Positions 1 to 8,825 are shown, counted from the first letter of the stretch. The stretch is 60,978 nt of DNA from JBBQNJ01 sp038329845 (GCA_038329845.1 JBBQNJ010000023.1:1-60978), one strand, 5' to 3'. Made by a program: numbers and translations. Notes: a model not told the origin generated them from the sequence alone.

Positions 1-2
1 CG

Positions 3-1283
3 CTGGAGCAGCGCACCGGGGATCAGGGGGCGCGATGCACGTTGGTGGCGATCTGCGACGATGCGGGCAATCCATGCAAGACCGTCTCGCACGGGGCGCG
101 GGTTCACATTTTCACCGAATATGAGCTGACCGAACCGGTCGAGGTGGCCGCCGGGGGCGTGGAGATGCGCGACCTGGGGGGGATGGTCATTTTCGGGAAA
201 AACTCGTTTCAGTTTCCGGGTGAGCCGCCGCGGGATATTCAGCCGGGGTCGCGCCTCCGCTTCCATCAGACGATCGAGATGCGCGTGCGGCCGGGGCGGT
301 TCTCGTTGTGCGTGGGGCTGGCCGGGGCGGATGCGGCATCATGGAACAAGCATGCGAAAGGGGCGTTGCGGCACGAGGCCTTCGCCGAAACGATGCGGGA
401 ATTGTGCCGGGTGATGAATGCGGCGGAGGTGATGGTGCGTCTGGGTCCGGATGGGCGATTGGCGCATCACGGGCTGGTGGATTTGCCGGGAGAATGCTCG
501 GCGAAGGTGCTGGCCCCGGATGAGGCGAGAGCGGTGGCGGAAAAGCCGCGGGTCACGATTCCGACGATCTTTCACATCACCCAGCCGCGCGGTGGCTCGC
601 AGTGGATTCGGCGGATGCTCACGCTCTTGGCCCCGGATCGGATCGTCGAGCCGCAGGGGGATTTGGCGCAGTTTCTTCATTGGCCGATCAAGCCGGGCGG
701 AGTCTATCCGGCGCTGTTCGTCACGCATCCGGATTACCAGGCCCGATCCAAGCCGCGGAACAGCAAGGCGTTCGTGATCATCCGCGATCCGCGCGACACG
801 CTGGTTTCGGCCTATTTTTCCATCAAAGTGAGCCATGACACGTCCGAGACATTCATGGCGTCGATGCGTCAGAGCCTGATCGACGCCGACCGCGAAGGGG
901 GGATCGAGGCGGGGTTGATCCATCTGATGGATCAGTGGCTGTGGAAGGTTTCGCAGATCCAGTTGACGTGGATCGAGTCGCGGGAGAAGGTGCTGCGCTA
1001 CGAGGATCTACTCGAGCATGACCTGGAGATTCTCAAGCCACTGTTCGTGGAGCATTGCCAGTTGGGCAGCCCCGAGCGGGTGGAAGAGGTGATTTTGGAG
1101 TGTCGCTTCGAGCGGATGACCCGAGGTCGGGCCAGGGGCCAGGAGGATGTGACCCGCCATGAGCGTAAGGGGATCGCCGGGGATTGGCGCAATCACTTCA
1201 GTGCGAAAGCGAAGAATGCGTTCAAGGCGCGCTATGGGGGTTTGCTGGTGGCGGGGGGATATGAAAAGGATCTGGACTGGTAG
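3..1283 (+). CDS. Sulfotransferase with N-terminal Wzt-C-like glycan-binding domain (5' end outside window)
   Basis: Predicted PAPS-dependent carbohydrate sulfotransferase. The frame is open from base 3. A TTG at 42 could start it, but similarity to the next gene (GARCT versus AARCT) begins upstream of that codon, so the true start probably lies off the left edge. The first ~115 residues resemble the Wzt C-terminal beta-sandwich of O-antigen ABC exporters (VAICDDAGNPC, a GKNSFQF strand, an SRLRF strand). The sulfotransferase domain follows: PRGGSQWIRRML near residue 197 as the 5'-phosphosulfate loop, IIRDPRDTLVSAYFS near 260 as the 3'-phosphate site, and the C-terminal RKGIAGDWRN motif. It is probably cytoplasmic. 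It starts a co-directional glycan cluster and is followed by a paralogue. The fold calls rest on motifs; the glycan substrate is unknown. Confidence 0.8.
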   Translation: MEQRTGDQGARCTLVAICDDAGNPCKTVSHGARVHIFTEYELTEPVEVAAGGVEMRDLGGMVIFGKNSFQFPGEPPRDIQPGSRLRFHQTIEMRVRPGRFSLCVGLAGADAASWNKHAKGALRHEAFAETMRELCRVMNAAEVMVRLGPDGRLAHHGLVDLPGECSAKVLAPDEARAVAEKPRVTIPTIFHITQPRGGSQWIRRMLTLLAPDRIVEPQGDLAQFLHWPIKPGGVYPALFVTHPDYQARSKPRNSKAFVIIRDPRDTLVSAYFSIKVSHDTSETFMASMRQSLIDADREGGIEAGLIHLMDQWLWKVSQIQLTWIESREKVLRYEDLLEHDLEILKPLFVEHCQLGSPERVEEVILECRFERMTRGRARGQEDVTRHERKGIAGDWRNHFSAKAKNAFKARYGGLLVAGGYEKDLDW

Positions 1284-1326
1284 GGGCGGCGTCGGGGCGG
1301 CGTCGGGGCAGCGTCGGGGCGGCGGC
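1283..1326 (+). repeat. 11-bp tandem repeat, four copies
   Basis: Four near-identical units of GGGGCGGCGTC lie just after the stop of the first sulfotransferase gene. The period is not a multiple of three, so the tract is probably non-coding. It fills half of the gap between the two paralogues and may be a slippage product. Confidence 0.75.
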
Positions 1327-1367
1327 GATGAAACTCGGGGGCAAATCCTCTTTCTCTTGTTGATGCC

Positions 1368-2771
1368 ATGATTGACCGACTGTCGCCGCCATCGCCATCG
1401 ACTGGGTTGCCGCTGGAGGGGGTGGTCTCGACCGGCGCTGCGGCGCGCTGCACGCGCCTTGCGATCTACGATGATCAACAGCGACCGTGCCCGACGGTGA
1501 GTCAAGGCCAGACGATCCATGTCTGGGTCGAGTTCGAGGCGGCCGAGGCGATTGAGGTGGCGCTGGGATCGGTGGGCCTATGCGACATCTCGACCGGCGT
1601 AATCATGGCGGGCAGCAGCTCGTGGCAGCGATCGGAAGAAGCGGTTGCGTCGGTGCCGGCGGGCGGGCGCGTGCGATTTGTGTTTTCCTTTCCGGTGCGA
1701 TTGTCCGCCGTGACGTACGGGCTGACGGTTGGGCTTTGGCGCTCGAGCGCCGATGCCTGGGCGAGGTATCAAGCCGGAACAATGACCGGCGAGGCATTCG
1801 CCGAGACGATCGAGCCGTCCGTGACCCTCGCCAACGTCGCCGCAGTGACGGTCGCCGCAGCGCCGGCGGGGGCGGGGGCGACGCACGATGGGTGGTTCGA
1901 TCTGGGTGCGACGATCGCCGTCGGATCGGTCGCAGCGCCGGGGAGCGGCGCGGAGGTGCCGCCGGCGAGTGGTGCGGAGATGCCGCCGGCGAGTGGTGCG
2001 GCGGTGCCGCCGGCGAGCGCGGCGGCGGCATCGTCGGAGTTCACCGTTTTTCATCTGACCCATCCGCGGGCCGGATCGCAGTGGATCCGAAAGATTCTCA
2101 CGCTGCTGGCGGGGCCTCGCGTGGTCGCGCCGCGGGCCGACCGGGCGCAATTTTTCTGCGGTCCGCTTCGCGCGGGCGCGGTCTACCCGGCGCTGTTCGT
2201 TTCGCGCCAGGAGTTTGAATCGCGGATCAGGCCGGCGGGATCGCAGTCGCTGGTGATCATCCGCGACCCGCGCGACACGCTGGTCAGCGGCTACTTCAGC
2301 GTCAAGGTCTCGCACCGCATTGACGAAGCGCCGATGGGATCGCTGCGGCGGCAATTGCTGGACCTGGACGGGCGCGATCCGGGCGTGGCCGAAGGGGTGG
2401 GGTTGATCCATTTGATGGATGAATGGCTGTGGAAAGTCGCCGAGATCATCGTCTCGTGGATCGAATCGGGCGAAGAGGTGATTCGTTACGAGGATTTGCT
2501 CGAGCGGGATGTGGAGATCCTGGTCCCCCGGCTGAGCGGCCGTCTGGGATTGGCAACGCCGCAGCGCGTTGAGCAGATCGTTCGCGAGTGCCGGTTCGAG
2601 CAGTTGACCAGGGGACGCGCCCGGGGGCAGGAGGATGTGACCCGACACGAGCGCAAGGGGATCGCCGGGGATTGGCGCAATTATTTCAATGCGAAAGTGA
2701 AAGACGCCTTCAAAGCCCGCTACGGCGGCCTGCTGGTGGCGGCGGGATACGAAAAGGACCTGGACTGGTAG
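1368..2771 (+). CDS. Sulfotransferase with N-terminal Wzt-C-like glycan-binding domain
   Basis: 467-residue paralogue of the preceding gene with the same two-domain layout. Residues ~26-165 match the Wzt-C-like beta-sandwich (RLAIYDDQQRPCPTVSQG; a GLTVGLW strand). A low-complexity linker follows, with three 8-residue repeats (AEVPPASG type, residues 195-218). The sulfotransferase domain fills 228-467: PRAGSQWIRKIL (PAPS 5' loop), IIRDPRDTLVSGYFS near 297 (3'-phosphate site) and RKGIAGDWRN near the end. The last ~50 residues are almost identical to those of the upstream copy, while the N-terminal half is much more diverged. It probably adds sulfate to a surface glycan recognised by its own N-terminal domain. 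The ATG at 1368 has no clear Shine-Dalgarno sequence. Confidence 0.82.
   Translation: MIDRLSPPSPSTGLPLEGVVSTGAAARCTRLAIYDDQQRPCPTVSQGQTIHVWVEFEAAEAIEVALGSVGLCDISTGVIMAGSSSWQRSEEAVASVPAGGRVRFVFSFPVRLSAVTYGLTVGLWRSSADAWARYQAGTMTGEAFAETIEPSVTLANVAAVTVAAAPAGAGATHDGWFDLGATIAVGSVAAPGSGAEVPPASGAEMPPASGAAVPPASAAAASSEFTVFHLTHPRAGSQWIRKILTLLAGPRVVAPRADRAQFFCGPLRAGAVYPALFVSRQEFESRIRPAGSQSLVIIRDPRDTLVSGYFSVKVSHRIDEAPMGSLRRQLLDLDGRDPGVAEGVGLIHLMDEWLWKVAEIIVSWIESGEEVIRYEDLLERDVEILVPRLSGRLGLATPQRVEQIVRECRFEQLTRGRARGQEDVTRHERKGIAGDWRNYFNAKVKDAFKARYGGLLVAAGYEKDLDW
1950..2021 (+). repeat. 24-bp in-frame minisatellite in sulfotransferase linker
   Basis: Three 24-bp units encode AEVPPASG, AEMPPASG and AAVPPASA between the glycan-binding and sulfotransferase domains. 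The Ala/Pro/Ser-rich composition suggests a flexible linker. The upstream paralogue lacks this repeat, so it arose after the duplication or was lost there. Confidence 0.85.
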
Positions 2772-2833
2772 GGGGCACAGGCTCCCGGGCGGTGTTTCCC
2801 ATCGGCGCAGCGCCAGGTATGTTGGGGGGCCGC

Positions 2834-4057
2834 ATGAACATGCAGACGCAAAGCGTTGAGAATCTGTCGGCGGCGCCCCGGGCCTGCTGGTGCGGCAACG
2901 GGGATCTCGAGCCGTTTTCGCCGGCGTATCATCGCTGTGGGGTCTGCCAGACGCTGGTGTCGCAGGTGACCGCGGCACAGGACGATCCGCATGTGCGCGA
3001 TGATGAGCGGGATTTCTACGGGAAAGAGTATTGGTTCAAGCACCAGGTGTCGGACCTGGGATTCGTGGACATCGAAGCGCGCTCGCGTCGGGATTTAAGC
3101 GAGCGATGTCTGCACTGGTTGAGGACGTTCCTGCGGTATGTCATGCCGCCGGGGAAGGTGATCGAACTGGGCGGGGCGCACGGGGGATTCACGGCGATGC
3201 TGGGCTGGGCGGGGTTCGACGCCCAGGGCCTGGAGCTTAGCCCGTGGGTGGTGGAGTTCGCCTGCCGCACGTTCGGCGTTCCGATGCTGCAGGGGCCGAT
3301 CGAGGACCAGGCGATCGCCCCCGGATCGATCGACGCGATCGCCTTGATGGATGTACTGGAACACCTGCCCGATCCGCTGGGGACCATGGGCAAATGTCTG
3401 GAATTGCTGAGCGATGACGGCGTGCTGGCGATCCAGACGCCCAAGTACGTCGAACACCGCACGTACGCCCAGATGGTGGAAACGTCGGACCCGTTCCGCG
3501 AGCAATTCAAAAGCAACGAACATCTGTACCTGTTCAGCGAGTCGGCGGCGAGAGAGATGTTTCGGCGGTTGGGCACCGAACACGTCGAGGTCGAGCCGGC
3601 CATGTTCGCCATGTACGACATGTTCCTGTTCGTCGGCAAGCGGCCGCTGAATCGTCGAAGTGATGAACAGGTCGAGCAGGAGTTGCAGGCCACGTCGCGA
3701 GGGCGATTGCCGCTGTTGTGGCTGGATTTGGACCGTAAGGTCAAGGACCTTGGCCAAAGACTTAGCGCCGTCGAGGTCGACAGCGGCAATCGGCTGGATC
3801 AGATTCAGACGCTCACCCGCTGGTTGAAGGACGCCGAGGCCGATCGCGCCGAGCGGCTTAAGCAGATCATGACGTTGACCGAGTGGTACAAGCAGAGTGA
3901 ATCCCAGCGCAGTGCCCTGTCGAATGAGGTCGAGGCGCTGCGGGCGAATCTGGCGCGGGTCGAGGCCAAGCATGGCTGGTCGTCGCCGCCGCGCCCAAGC
4001 GACGGTGAGCCGCGCGGCACCAAGGCCGAGCCGGCGGGACAGAACCCGGGAGATTGA
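2834..4057 (+). CDS. SAM-dependent class I methyltransferase with C-terminal coiled coil
   Basis: 407 residues from the ATG at 2834, which follows a G-rich stretch and removes an implausible 82-residue extension. Cysteines 18, 20, 35 and 38 form a small zinc-ribbon-like head, as in many sugar-cluster methyltransferases. Motif I (VIELGGAHGGF, ~109) and post-motif DVLEHLPDP (~172) mark a Rossmann methyltransferase. Residues ~300-390 are a charged coiled coil with two adjacent 21-residue repeats of the form RLxQIxTLTxW. A methyltransferase with a coiled-coil tail recalls WbdD, the chain terminator of E. coli O9a antigen, but no kinase domain is visible. It lies between the sulfotransferases and the glycosyltransferases. 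A likely role is methylation or capping of the glycan; the substrate is unknown. Confidence 0.82.
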   Translation: MNMQTQSVENLSAAPRACWCGNGDLEPFSPAYHRCGVCQTLVSQVTAAQDDPHVRDDERDFYGKEYWFKHQVSDLGFVDIEARSRRDLSERCLHWLRTFLRYVMPPGKVIELGGAHGGFTAMLGWAGFDAQGLELSPWVVEFACRTFGVPMLQGPIEDQAIAPGSIDAIALMDVLEHLPDPLGTMGKCLELLSDDGVLAIQTPKYVEHRTYAQMVETSDPFREQFKSNEHLYLFSESAAREMFRRLGTEHVEVEPAMFAMYDMFLFVGKRPLNRRSDEQVEQELQATSRGRLPLLWLDLDRKVKDLGQRLSAVEVDSGNRLDQIQTLTRWLKDAEADRAERLKQIMTLTEWYKQSESQRSALSNEVEALRANLARVEAKHGWSSPPRPSDGEPRGTKAEPAGQNPGD

Positions 4058-4059
4058 CC

Positions 4060-5001
4060 GTGGCGGATCCAACCCTCCCGAAAATCTCGATCGTGACGCC
4101 GTCGCTGAACCAGGGGCGATTTCTCGAGCAGTGCCTGGCGTCGATTTTCGCGCAGGGGTATTCCAATTTGGAATGCCTGGTGGTCGACGGCGCCAGCACC
4201 GATCAGTCGCGCCGGATCATCGAGCAATTTTCGCCGCGAGTTACCTGGTGGGTGAGCGAGCCGGACGGCGGGCAGAGCGACGCGATCAACAAGGGTTTCC
4301 GGCGCGCCACCGGCGAGGTGGTGGCGTGGCTGAACGCCGATGATTTTTATCTTCCCGGCGCGCTGGGCGCGGTCGCCGCGGCGTGGAAGGAAGATCCCGA
4401 CGCTCCGTTCTGGTTCGGGGACGGGGTTCGCGCCGATGAACAGGGCCGCACGATCGCGGGATATTTCCCCGGCGGGACGGTGATTTTCAATCGCTCGGCG
4501 CTGGTCTACGGTCTAAACTACATTCTTCAGCCCGCGACGTTCATCAACCAGCGTTGCCTGGGGCAGGTGGGGTACCTGGACCCGGAATTGCGGTGGGGCA
4601 TGGACAGTGATTTATGGCTGAAGTTGTCGGCGCTGGGCGAGCCGCGGGCGATCGGCACGCCCTTGGCGGCGACGCGCGAATACGCGCAGACGAAAACATC
4701 TACCGGCGCGTTCGCGCGGATCGAGGAACTGCGCCGGATCGCCGAGCGTCACGCCGACGTGGCGATGACGCCCGGGGTGATCTGTTACCTGCTGGACACG
4801 CTGCATCGGCTGGCGCGCCAGCGCCCGGACATCTACCCGGCGGCGTACGTCGGGTCGATCGAGGCCATGTGGTCGGCGACCAGCGGATTGTTCGATCGCT
4901 GGGGGGCACGGCCCGAGGGGTTTGCGTATCGTGCGGACAGTCCGCCGGGCGGGCAAAGCAACCCGATCGGGCGGACGCTTCGGCGCCTGGGGATGATGTG
5001 A
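4060..5001 (+). CDS. GT2 family glycosyltransferase
   Basis: 313-residue GT-A fold glycosyltransferase. The N-terminus has the family beta-1 motif (KISIVTPSLNQGRF), then VVDGASTDQS, the SEPDGGQSDAINKG segment and WLNADD as the DxD-like nucleotide-sugar/metal site. No membrane segment is seen, so it is probably cytosolic or membrane-associated. GTG at 4060 has GGGAG about 8 nt upstream. A TTG at 4054 would overlap the previous stop by 4 bp and is the alternative. It belongs to the glycan operon and probably extends the same polysaccharide that the neighbouring enzymes sulfate and methylate. Sugar specificity cannot be read from sequence. Confidence 0.88.
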   Translation: MADPTLPKISIVTPSLNQGRFLEQCLASIFAQGYSNLECLVVDGASTDQSRRIIEQFSPRVTWWVSEPDGGQSDAINKGFRRATGEVVAWLNADDFYLPGALGAVAAAWKEDPDAPFWFGDGVRADEQGRTIAGYFPGGTVIFNRSALVYGLNYILQPATFINQRCLGQVGYLDPELRWGMDSDLWLKLSALGEPRAIGTPLAATREYAQTKTSTGAFARIEELRRIAERHADVAMTPGVICYLLDTLHRLARQRPDIYPAAYVGSIEAMWSATSGLFDRWGARPEGFAYRADSPPGGQSNPIGRTLRRLGMM

Positions 5002-5026
5002 GTCTGTTGCACAGACGCTGAGAAGG

Positions 5027-7501
5027 ATGTCGTCGATGGATGGGGTGCGCATCGGGATCGAGCTTCGGCAAATCACGTTGGGCGCCAGCGGGGGCGTTGC
5101 GCAGTATCTCAAGGGGCTGGTCGAGACCCTGGCGCGGACCCATCCCCAGCACGAGTTGACGCTCTTCTGCACCCCCTTCAGCCGGGGGCTGATCGATGAA
5201 GCAGCGCCGAATATTCACGGCGTGACGCTTCCGGGGTTCAACTTTTTCCAGCAGATCGACCAGTTCGCCGCCGACGGGCGGATCGATGTGTTGCTGCGAA
5301 GCTTTCCGATGCAAGCCGCGCTGGAGATGCGCTGGAGCCGCCAGATCGTGCTGCTGCCGGACCTTCAACATGAGCGATATCCGGAGTTTTTCACGCACGA
5401 GGTGCTTCGACTGCGTCGGCTGGCGTTCAACCAGGCCATGTCGCGGGCCGGGGCGATCATGACGCTGTCGCAGTACGCCCGAGGGACGATCCTCGAGCAT
5501 CCCTGGAACCGCTGCGCCGATGTGTTCGTCGCCGAACCTTCTCTGCAACGATCACATCGAGGCTCCACCGACGCGACCGCGGCGCTCAGCGACGCCGAGC
5601 GGGTGAGGATTCCTCAAGGCGAGTTCTTTTACTATCCGGCGAACGTCTGGCCGCATAAGAATCACCGCCGGGTTCTCGATGCGTTCGGGCGGATGCTTCA
5701 GGCGACGGGACGAAAGACGCAATTCATCTTAAGTGGCCACCCCGAGGGTTGGACGGCGTTGAGCGAGCAGTTCGCCGAGCTGCCCGTGACCCACTTGGGA
5801 TTCGTCCGCGATTCGATGGTCCGGGCGCTGCTGGAACGATGCGCCGCGCTGGTTTTCATGTCGATGCACGAGGGATTCGGCATCCCGTTGCTCGAGGCGT
5901 TCGACGCCGGGGCACCGGTCATTTGCGCCAACGCCACCAGCCTGCCGGAAGTGGCCGGCGACGCGGCGATCCTGTGTGACCCGACCGATGAACAGGCGAT
6001 CGCGCAGGCGATGGCGCGACTGCTGGAATCGCCACAACTGAGGGTGCCACTGATTGAGGCGGGGCACCGGCGGCTATCACATTTCACCTGGGAGCGCTCT
6101 GCCGCAGCGCTGGCCGAAGCATGCGCCCGGCTGCTGCAACCGCGCGCGACGCCGGACATCCGCGTGGAGGATGCGAATCCCCTGATCACGATCGTGACCC
6201 CTTCCTACAACCAGGGTCGATTTCTTAAAGCGACCATCGAAAGCGTTTTGAGCCAGTCATACCCACATGTGCAATACATGGTGATCGACGGCGGCTCGAG
6301 CGATGAATCGGTCGAGATACTCAAGCACTACGGCGACCGTTTTTACTGGGTCAGCGAGAAAGACAAGGGTCAGACCGACGCGATCAACAAGGGGATGCGT
6401 CGCGCCCAAGGCGCGATTCGCGCCTACCTCAACAGCGACGATGTGTTGATGCCCGGCGCGCTGGCGACGGTGGTCGAATACCTGCGGACCCATCCCGAAT
6501 GTGATCTGGTGTATGGTCGGGCCAATTATATCGACGAACGCGGCGCGATCACCGGGATGTACCGCACCGATGAATACAGCTTTCAACGCTTGATGCAGGA
6601 TTGCTGCATTTGCCAGCCGGCGGCGTTCTGGATGGCGCGGATCGCGCGGCAGGTCGGTGATTTCGATGAGTCGCTGCACCTGACGATGGACTATGAATAC
6701 TGGATGCGGATCGACCGAAGCGGCGGGCGCATCGAGCATACCCATGACGTGCTGGCCGGGTCGCGGCTCTATCCCGACACCAAGACGCTTTCCCAGCGGC
6801 GGGGGATTTATGAAGAAATCTTTGATATTTCGATGAAATACGCCGGCTACGTGGACTGGAGCTATATCCTGGGCCTGTGGCATCATCGGGTGATGGAGGC
6901 TCGCTCGGGTTGGCCGGCGCGGCTGCGCTGGATGCCGGGCGGAATGCACCTGCTGGCGTGGGGACATCACAAGTGGCTGCATCGCGACCACTATCGCCCC
7001 GGGGTGATGGCGCGGCGGACGGGGGAGCGGCTCGCCGCCGGCGTCAACCGCGGCGCCGGGGCGTTGGCGGCGCGGCCACTTCTGGGCAGGGTGGCTCGTC
7101 CGGCGGCCTGGGCGCTGGCACCGGTGGCGGTGCCGCTGGCGCGGGTGCTTCGACGCGGCGTCGGTGTGCCCGACCGCCGGGTCGAGGGGATCTGGACCGA
7201 CAACTGGATGGGTCCGCAGACGCGGATTCTGGTTAGACCGCCGGCACCGGGACAGCCTCTGCGATGCGCGGGCATCGCGCCGGTCGATTGCGCCTGCACC
7301 GTCGAGTGCGACGGCGAGGTGCTGGGCGAATACCAACTCCGCGGTGGTCAACAACAGACGATCTGCCACGACCTGACGCTGGACTCGCATCGCCCGGCTC
7401 GGCTTTCGTTCAAGTTCTCCGGGCATATCATCGACGCGGCGAACCGAAAACTGTCGTTTTTGATCCAGGAAACCAATCTTTTCGCCGAGTGCGACCTGTG
7501 A
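5027..7501 (+). CDS. Bifunctional GT4-GT2 glycosyltransferase with C-terminal beta domain
   Basis: 824 residues with two glycosyltransferase modules in one chain. Residues ~5-370 form a GT-B, GT4-type enzyme; HEGFGIPLLEAF is its EX7E donor-binding motif. Residues ~385-620 form a GT2 module (LITIVTPSYNQGRF, VIDGGSSDES, YLNSDD). A hydrophobic, Ala/Arg-rich stretch follows, then a ~110-residue beta-rich tail from about 710 that I recognise only as a domain found at the ends of some glycosyltransferases. The ATG at 5027 has GAGAAGG 6-8 nt upstream. Fusing two transferases suggests that two consecutive sugars of the repeat unit are added by one protein. The downstream gene overlaps its stop by 4 bp, so they are translationally coupled. 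Confidence 0.88.
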   Translation: MSSMDGVRIGIELRQITLGASGGVAQYLKGLVETLARTHPQHELTLFCTPFSRGLIDEAAPNIHGVTLPGFNFFQQIDQFAADGRIDVLLRSFPMQAALEMRWSRQIVLLPDLQHERYPEFFTHEVLRLRRLAFNQAMSRAGAIMTLSQYARGTILEHPWNRCADVFVAEPSLQRSHRGSTDATAALSDAERVRIPQGEFFYYPANVWPHKNHRRVLDAFGRMLQATGRKTQFILSGHPEGWTALSEQFAELPVTHLGFVRDSMVRALLERCAALVFMSMHEGFGIPLLEAFDAGAPVICANATSLPEVAGDAAILCDPTDEQAIAQAMARLLESPQLRVPLIEAGHRRLSHFTWERSAAALAEACARLLQPRATPDIRVEDANPLITIVTPSYNQGRFLKATIESVLSQSYPHVQYMVIDGGSSDESVEILKHYGDRFYWVSEKDKGQTDAINKGMRRAQGAIRAYLNSDDVLMPGALATVVEYLRTHPECDLVYGRANYIDERGAITGMYRTDEYSFQRLMQDCCICQPAAFWMARIARQVGDFDESLHLTMDYEYWMRIDRSGGRIEHTHDVLAGSRLYPDTKTLSQRRGIYEEIFDISMKYAGYVDWSYILGLWHHRVMEARSGWPARLRWMPGGMHLLAWGHHKWLHRDHYRPGVMARRTGERLAAGVNRGAGALAARPLLGRVARPAAWALAPVAVPLARVLRRGVGVPDRRVEGIWTDNWMGPQTRILVRPPAPGQPLRCAGIAPVDCACTVECDGEVLGEYQLRGGQQQTICHDLTLDSHRPARLSFKFSGHIIDAANRKLSFLIQETNLFAECDL

Positions 7502-8457
7502 CCGACCCGCCGCGGCAATGTCCTTCGATCGCCGTGATCACCCCATCATTCAACCAGGGTGAATTTCTCGAGCAGACTCTCACCAGCGTGATCCAGCAGC
7601 GTTATCCCCGGCTGGATTACCGGGTGATGGACGGCGGTTCGAGCGATCAGTCACTGGAGATTCTTAGCCGCCACGAGGGGCATTGCCGATGGATTTCGGC
7701 TCCGGATGGCGGGCAGGCCGAGGCGATTAACCGCGGGTTCGCCCTGGCCGACGGCGACATCCTCGGTTGGCTTAACTCCGACGACACTCTGGCGCCCGGC
7801 GCGCTGGCTGAGGTCGGGGAATTTTTCGCCGAACATCCCGAGGTCGATCTGGTGTACGGGCTGGTGGACTTCATCGACGCCGCCGGGCGGCGAATCGGAG
7901 CGTGCGCCCACATCGAGCCGTACGATCCGGCGCGCCTGCGCTATTACTCGGATTTCATCGTCCAGCCGGCGGCGTTTTTTCGTCGATCGACGTTCGAGGC
8001 GGTGGGTGGGCTGGATGCGAGTCTGCACTATGCGATGGACTACGACCTGTGGCTGAAGATGGCCGACGCCGGATGCCGGGTGGCGCATGTTCGGCGCCAC
8101 TGGGCGAATTACCGGTGGTTTGGAGGCAACAAGAGCGCCGATGGAGGCCAGCGGCGGTTGGAAGAGGTCGAGCAGGTCGCTCGGCGTCATGGACTGCGGC
8201 TGCCGGCGTACTTCGCGCTCGAGCGGGTGGCGCTGGAGTCGGCGCGGGCATGGTCGAATATTCGTCGCGGGCAAGTAGCCGAGGGGATCAGATCGATCGC
8301 CGCAGCGATGAGGGCGCTCGGCCGATCACCTCGCGCTGTGCGCAGCCTGTTGGTTCCCTCTACTTGGAAGGTGATTTATCGCGGCCAGGTGCTTCGCGCC
8401 CACGCCCGCCAGTACCGTCGAACTGCCGGTGGCACCGTGACGACTCGCGCTGTTTGA
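7498..8457 (+). CDS. GT2 family glycosyltransferase
   Basis: 319-residue GT2 enzyme. The GTG at 7498 overlaps the TGA of the previous gene (GTGA), a coupled start, and falls just before the conserved SIAVITPSFNQGEF strand. Further motifs are VMDGGSSDQS, SAPDGGQAEAINRG and WLNSDD. It resembles the GT2 module of the preceding fusion and the gene at 4060, so the three probably arose by duplication. It ends the glycan cluster: the next gene is on the opposite strand and encodes ribosomal protein L28. The sugar donor is unknown. Confidence 0.88.
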   Translation: MTDPPRQCPSIAVITPSFNQGEFLEQTLTSVIQQRYPRLDYRVMDGGSSDQSLEILSRHEGHCRWISAPDGGQAEAINRGFALADGDILGWLNSDDTLAPGALAEVGEFFAEHPEVDLVYGLVDFIDAAGRRIGACAHIEPYDPARLRYYSDFIVQPAAFFRRSTFEAVGGLDASLHYAMDYDLWLKMADAGCRVAHVRRHWANYRWFGGNKSADGGQRRLEEVEQVARRHGLRLPAYFALERVALESARAWSNIRRGQVAEGIRSIAAAMRALGRSPRAVRSLLVPSTWKVIYRGQVLRAHARQYRRTAGGTVTTRAV

Positions 8458-8476
8458 TCGGCGAAGAACCGCCGGG

Positions 8477-8740
8477 TTACGCGGCGGCTTCGGCGGGTTT
8501 GTAATTGCGCTTCACGGGCTTGACGATTACGCCGTTGCGCATGGCCTTGGCGCTGACCTTGATCCGAACCACGCGACCTTCGATCACGGCGCGCACCTTC
8601 TGAATGTTCGGCTTGAACTTGCGCCGGCTGATCCCAGTGATCTTTGTCCCCACGCCCCCGAGATACTTGGCCTTTCCACGATGACGCACCTTGTTCCCGA
8701 AGGACGTCTTCTTGCCGGTGAAATAGCAAACGCGTGGCAT
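8477..8740 (-). CDS. rpmB: 50S ribosomal protein bL28
   Basis: 87 residues, a typical length for bL28. The sequence begins MPRVCYFTGKKTSFGNKVRH and shows the family pattern of a Cys/Gly-containing N-terminus, a basic core and the conserved VRIKVSAKAMR segment. The frame is open further upstream, but the homology and an AAGGAA ribosome-binding site 9-10 nt before the ATG fix the start at 8740. It is a component of the large subunit near the E site. It converges with the glycosyltransferase on its left and is divergent from the DksA-like gene. A sigma70-type promoter is visible at 8826-8854. Confidence 0.96.
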   Translation of the reverse strand: MPRVCYFTGKKTSFGNKVRHRGKAKYLGGVGTKITGISRRKFKPNIQKVRAVIEGRVVRIKVSAKAMRNGVIVKPVKRNYKPAEAAA

Positions 8741-8825
8741 GGCGGTACTTTCCTTAAGGATTTTCTCGACGACTCGCAGGGTCCGGCCGACCGGCAGCCT
8801 TTGGGTCAATTCATCAGAGCCGCGT

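Noticed and set aside
1578..2978. 466-codon reverse-strand open frame opposite the second sulfotransferase
   Set aside because: Arg/Pro-rich translation with no domain, typical of an antisense shadow in high-GC DNA.
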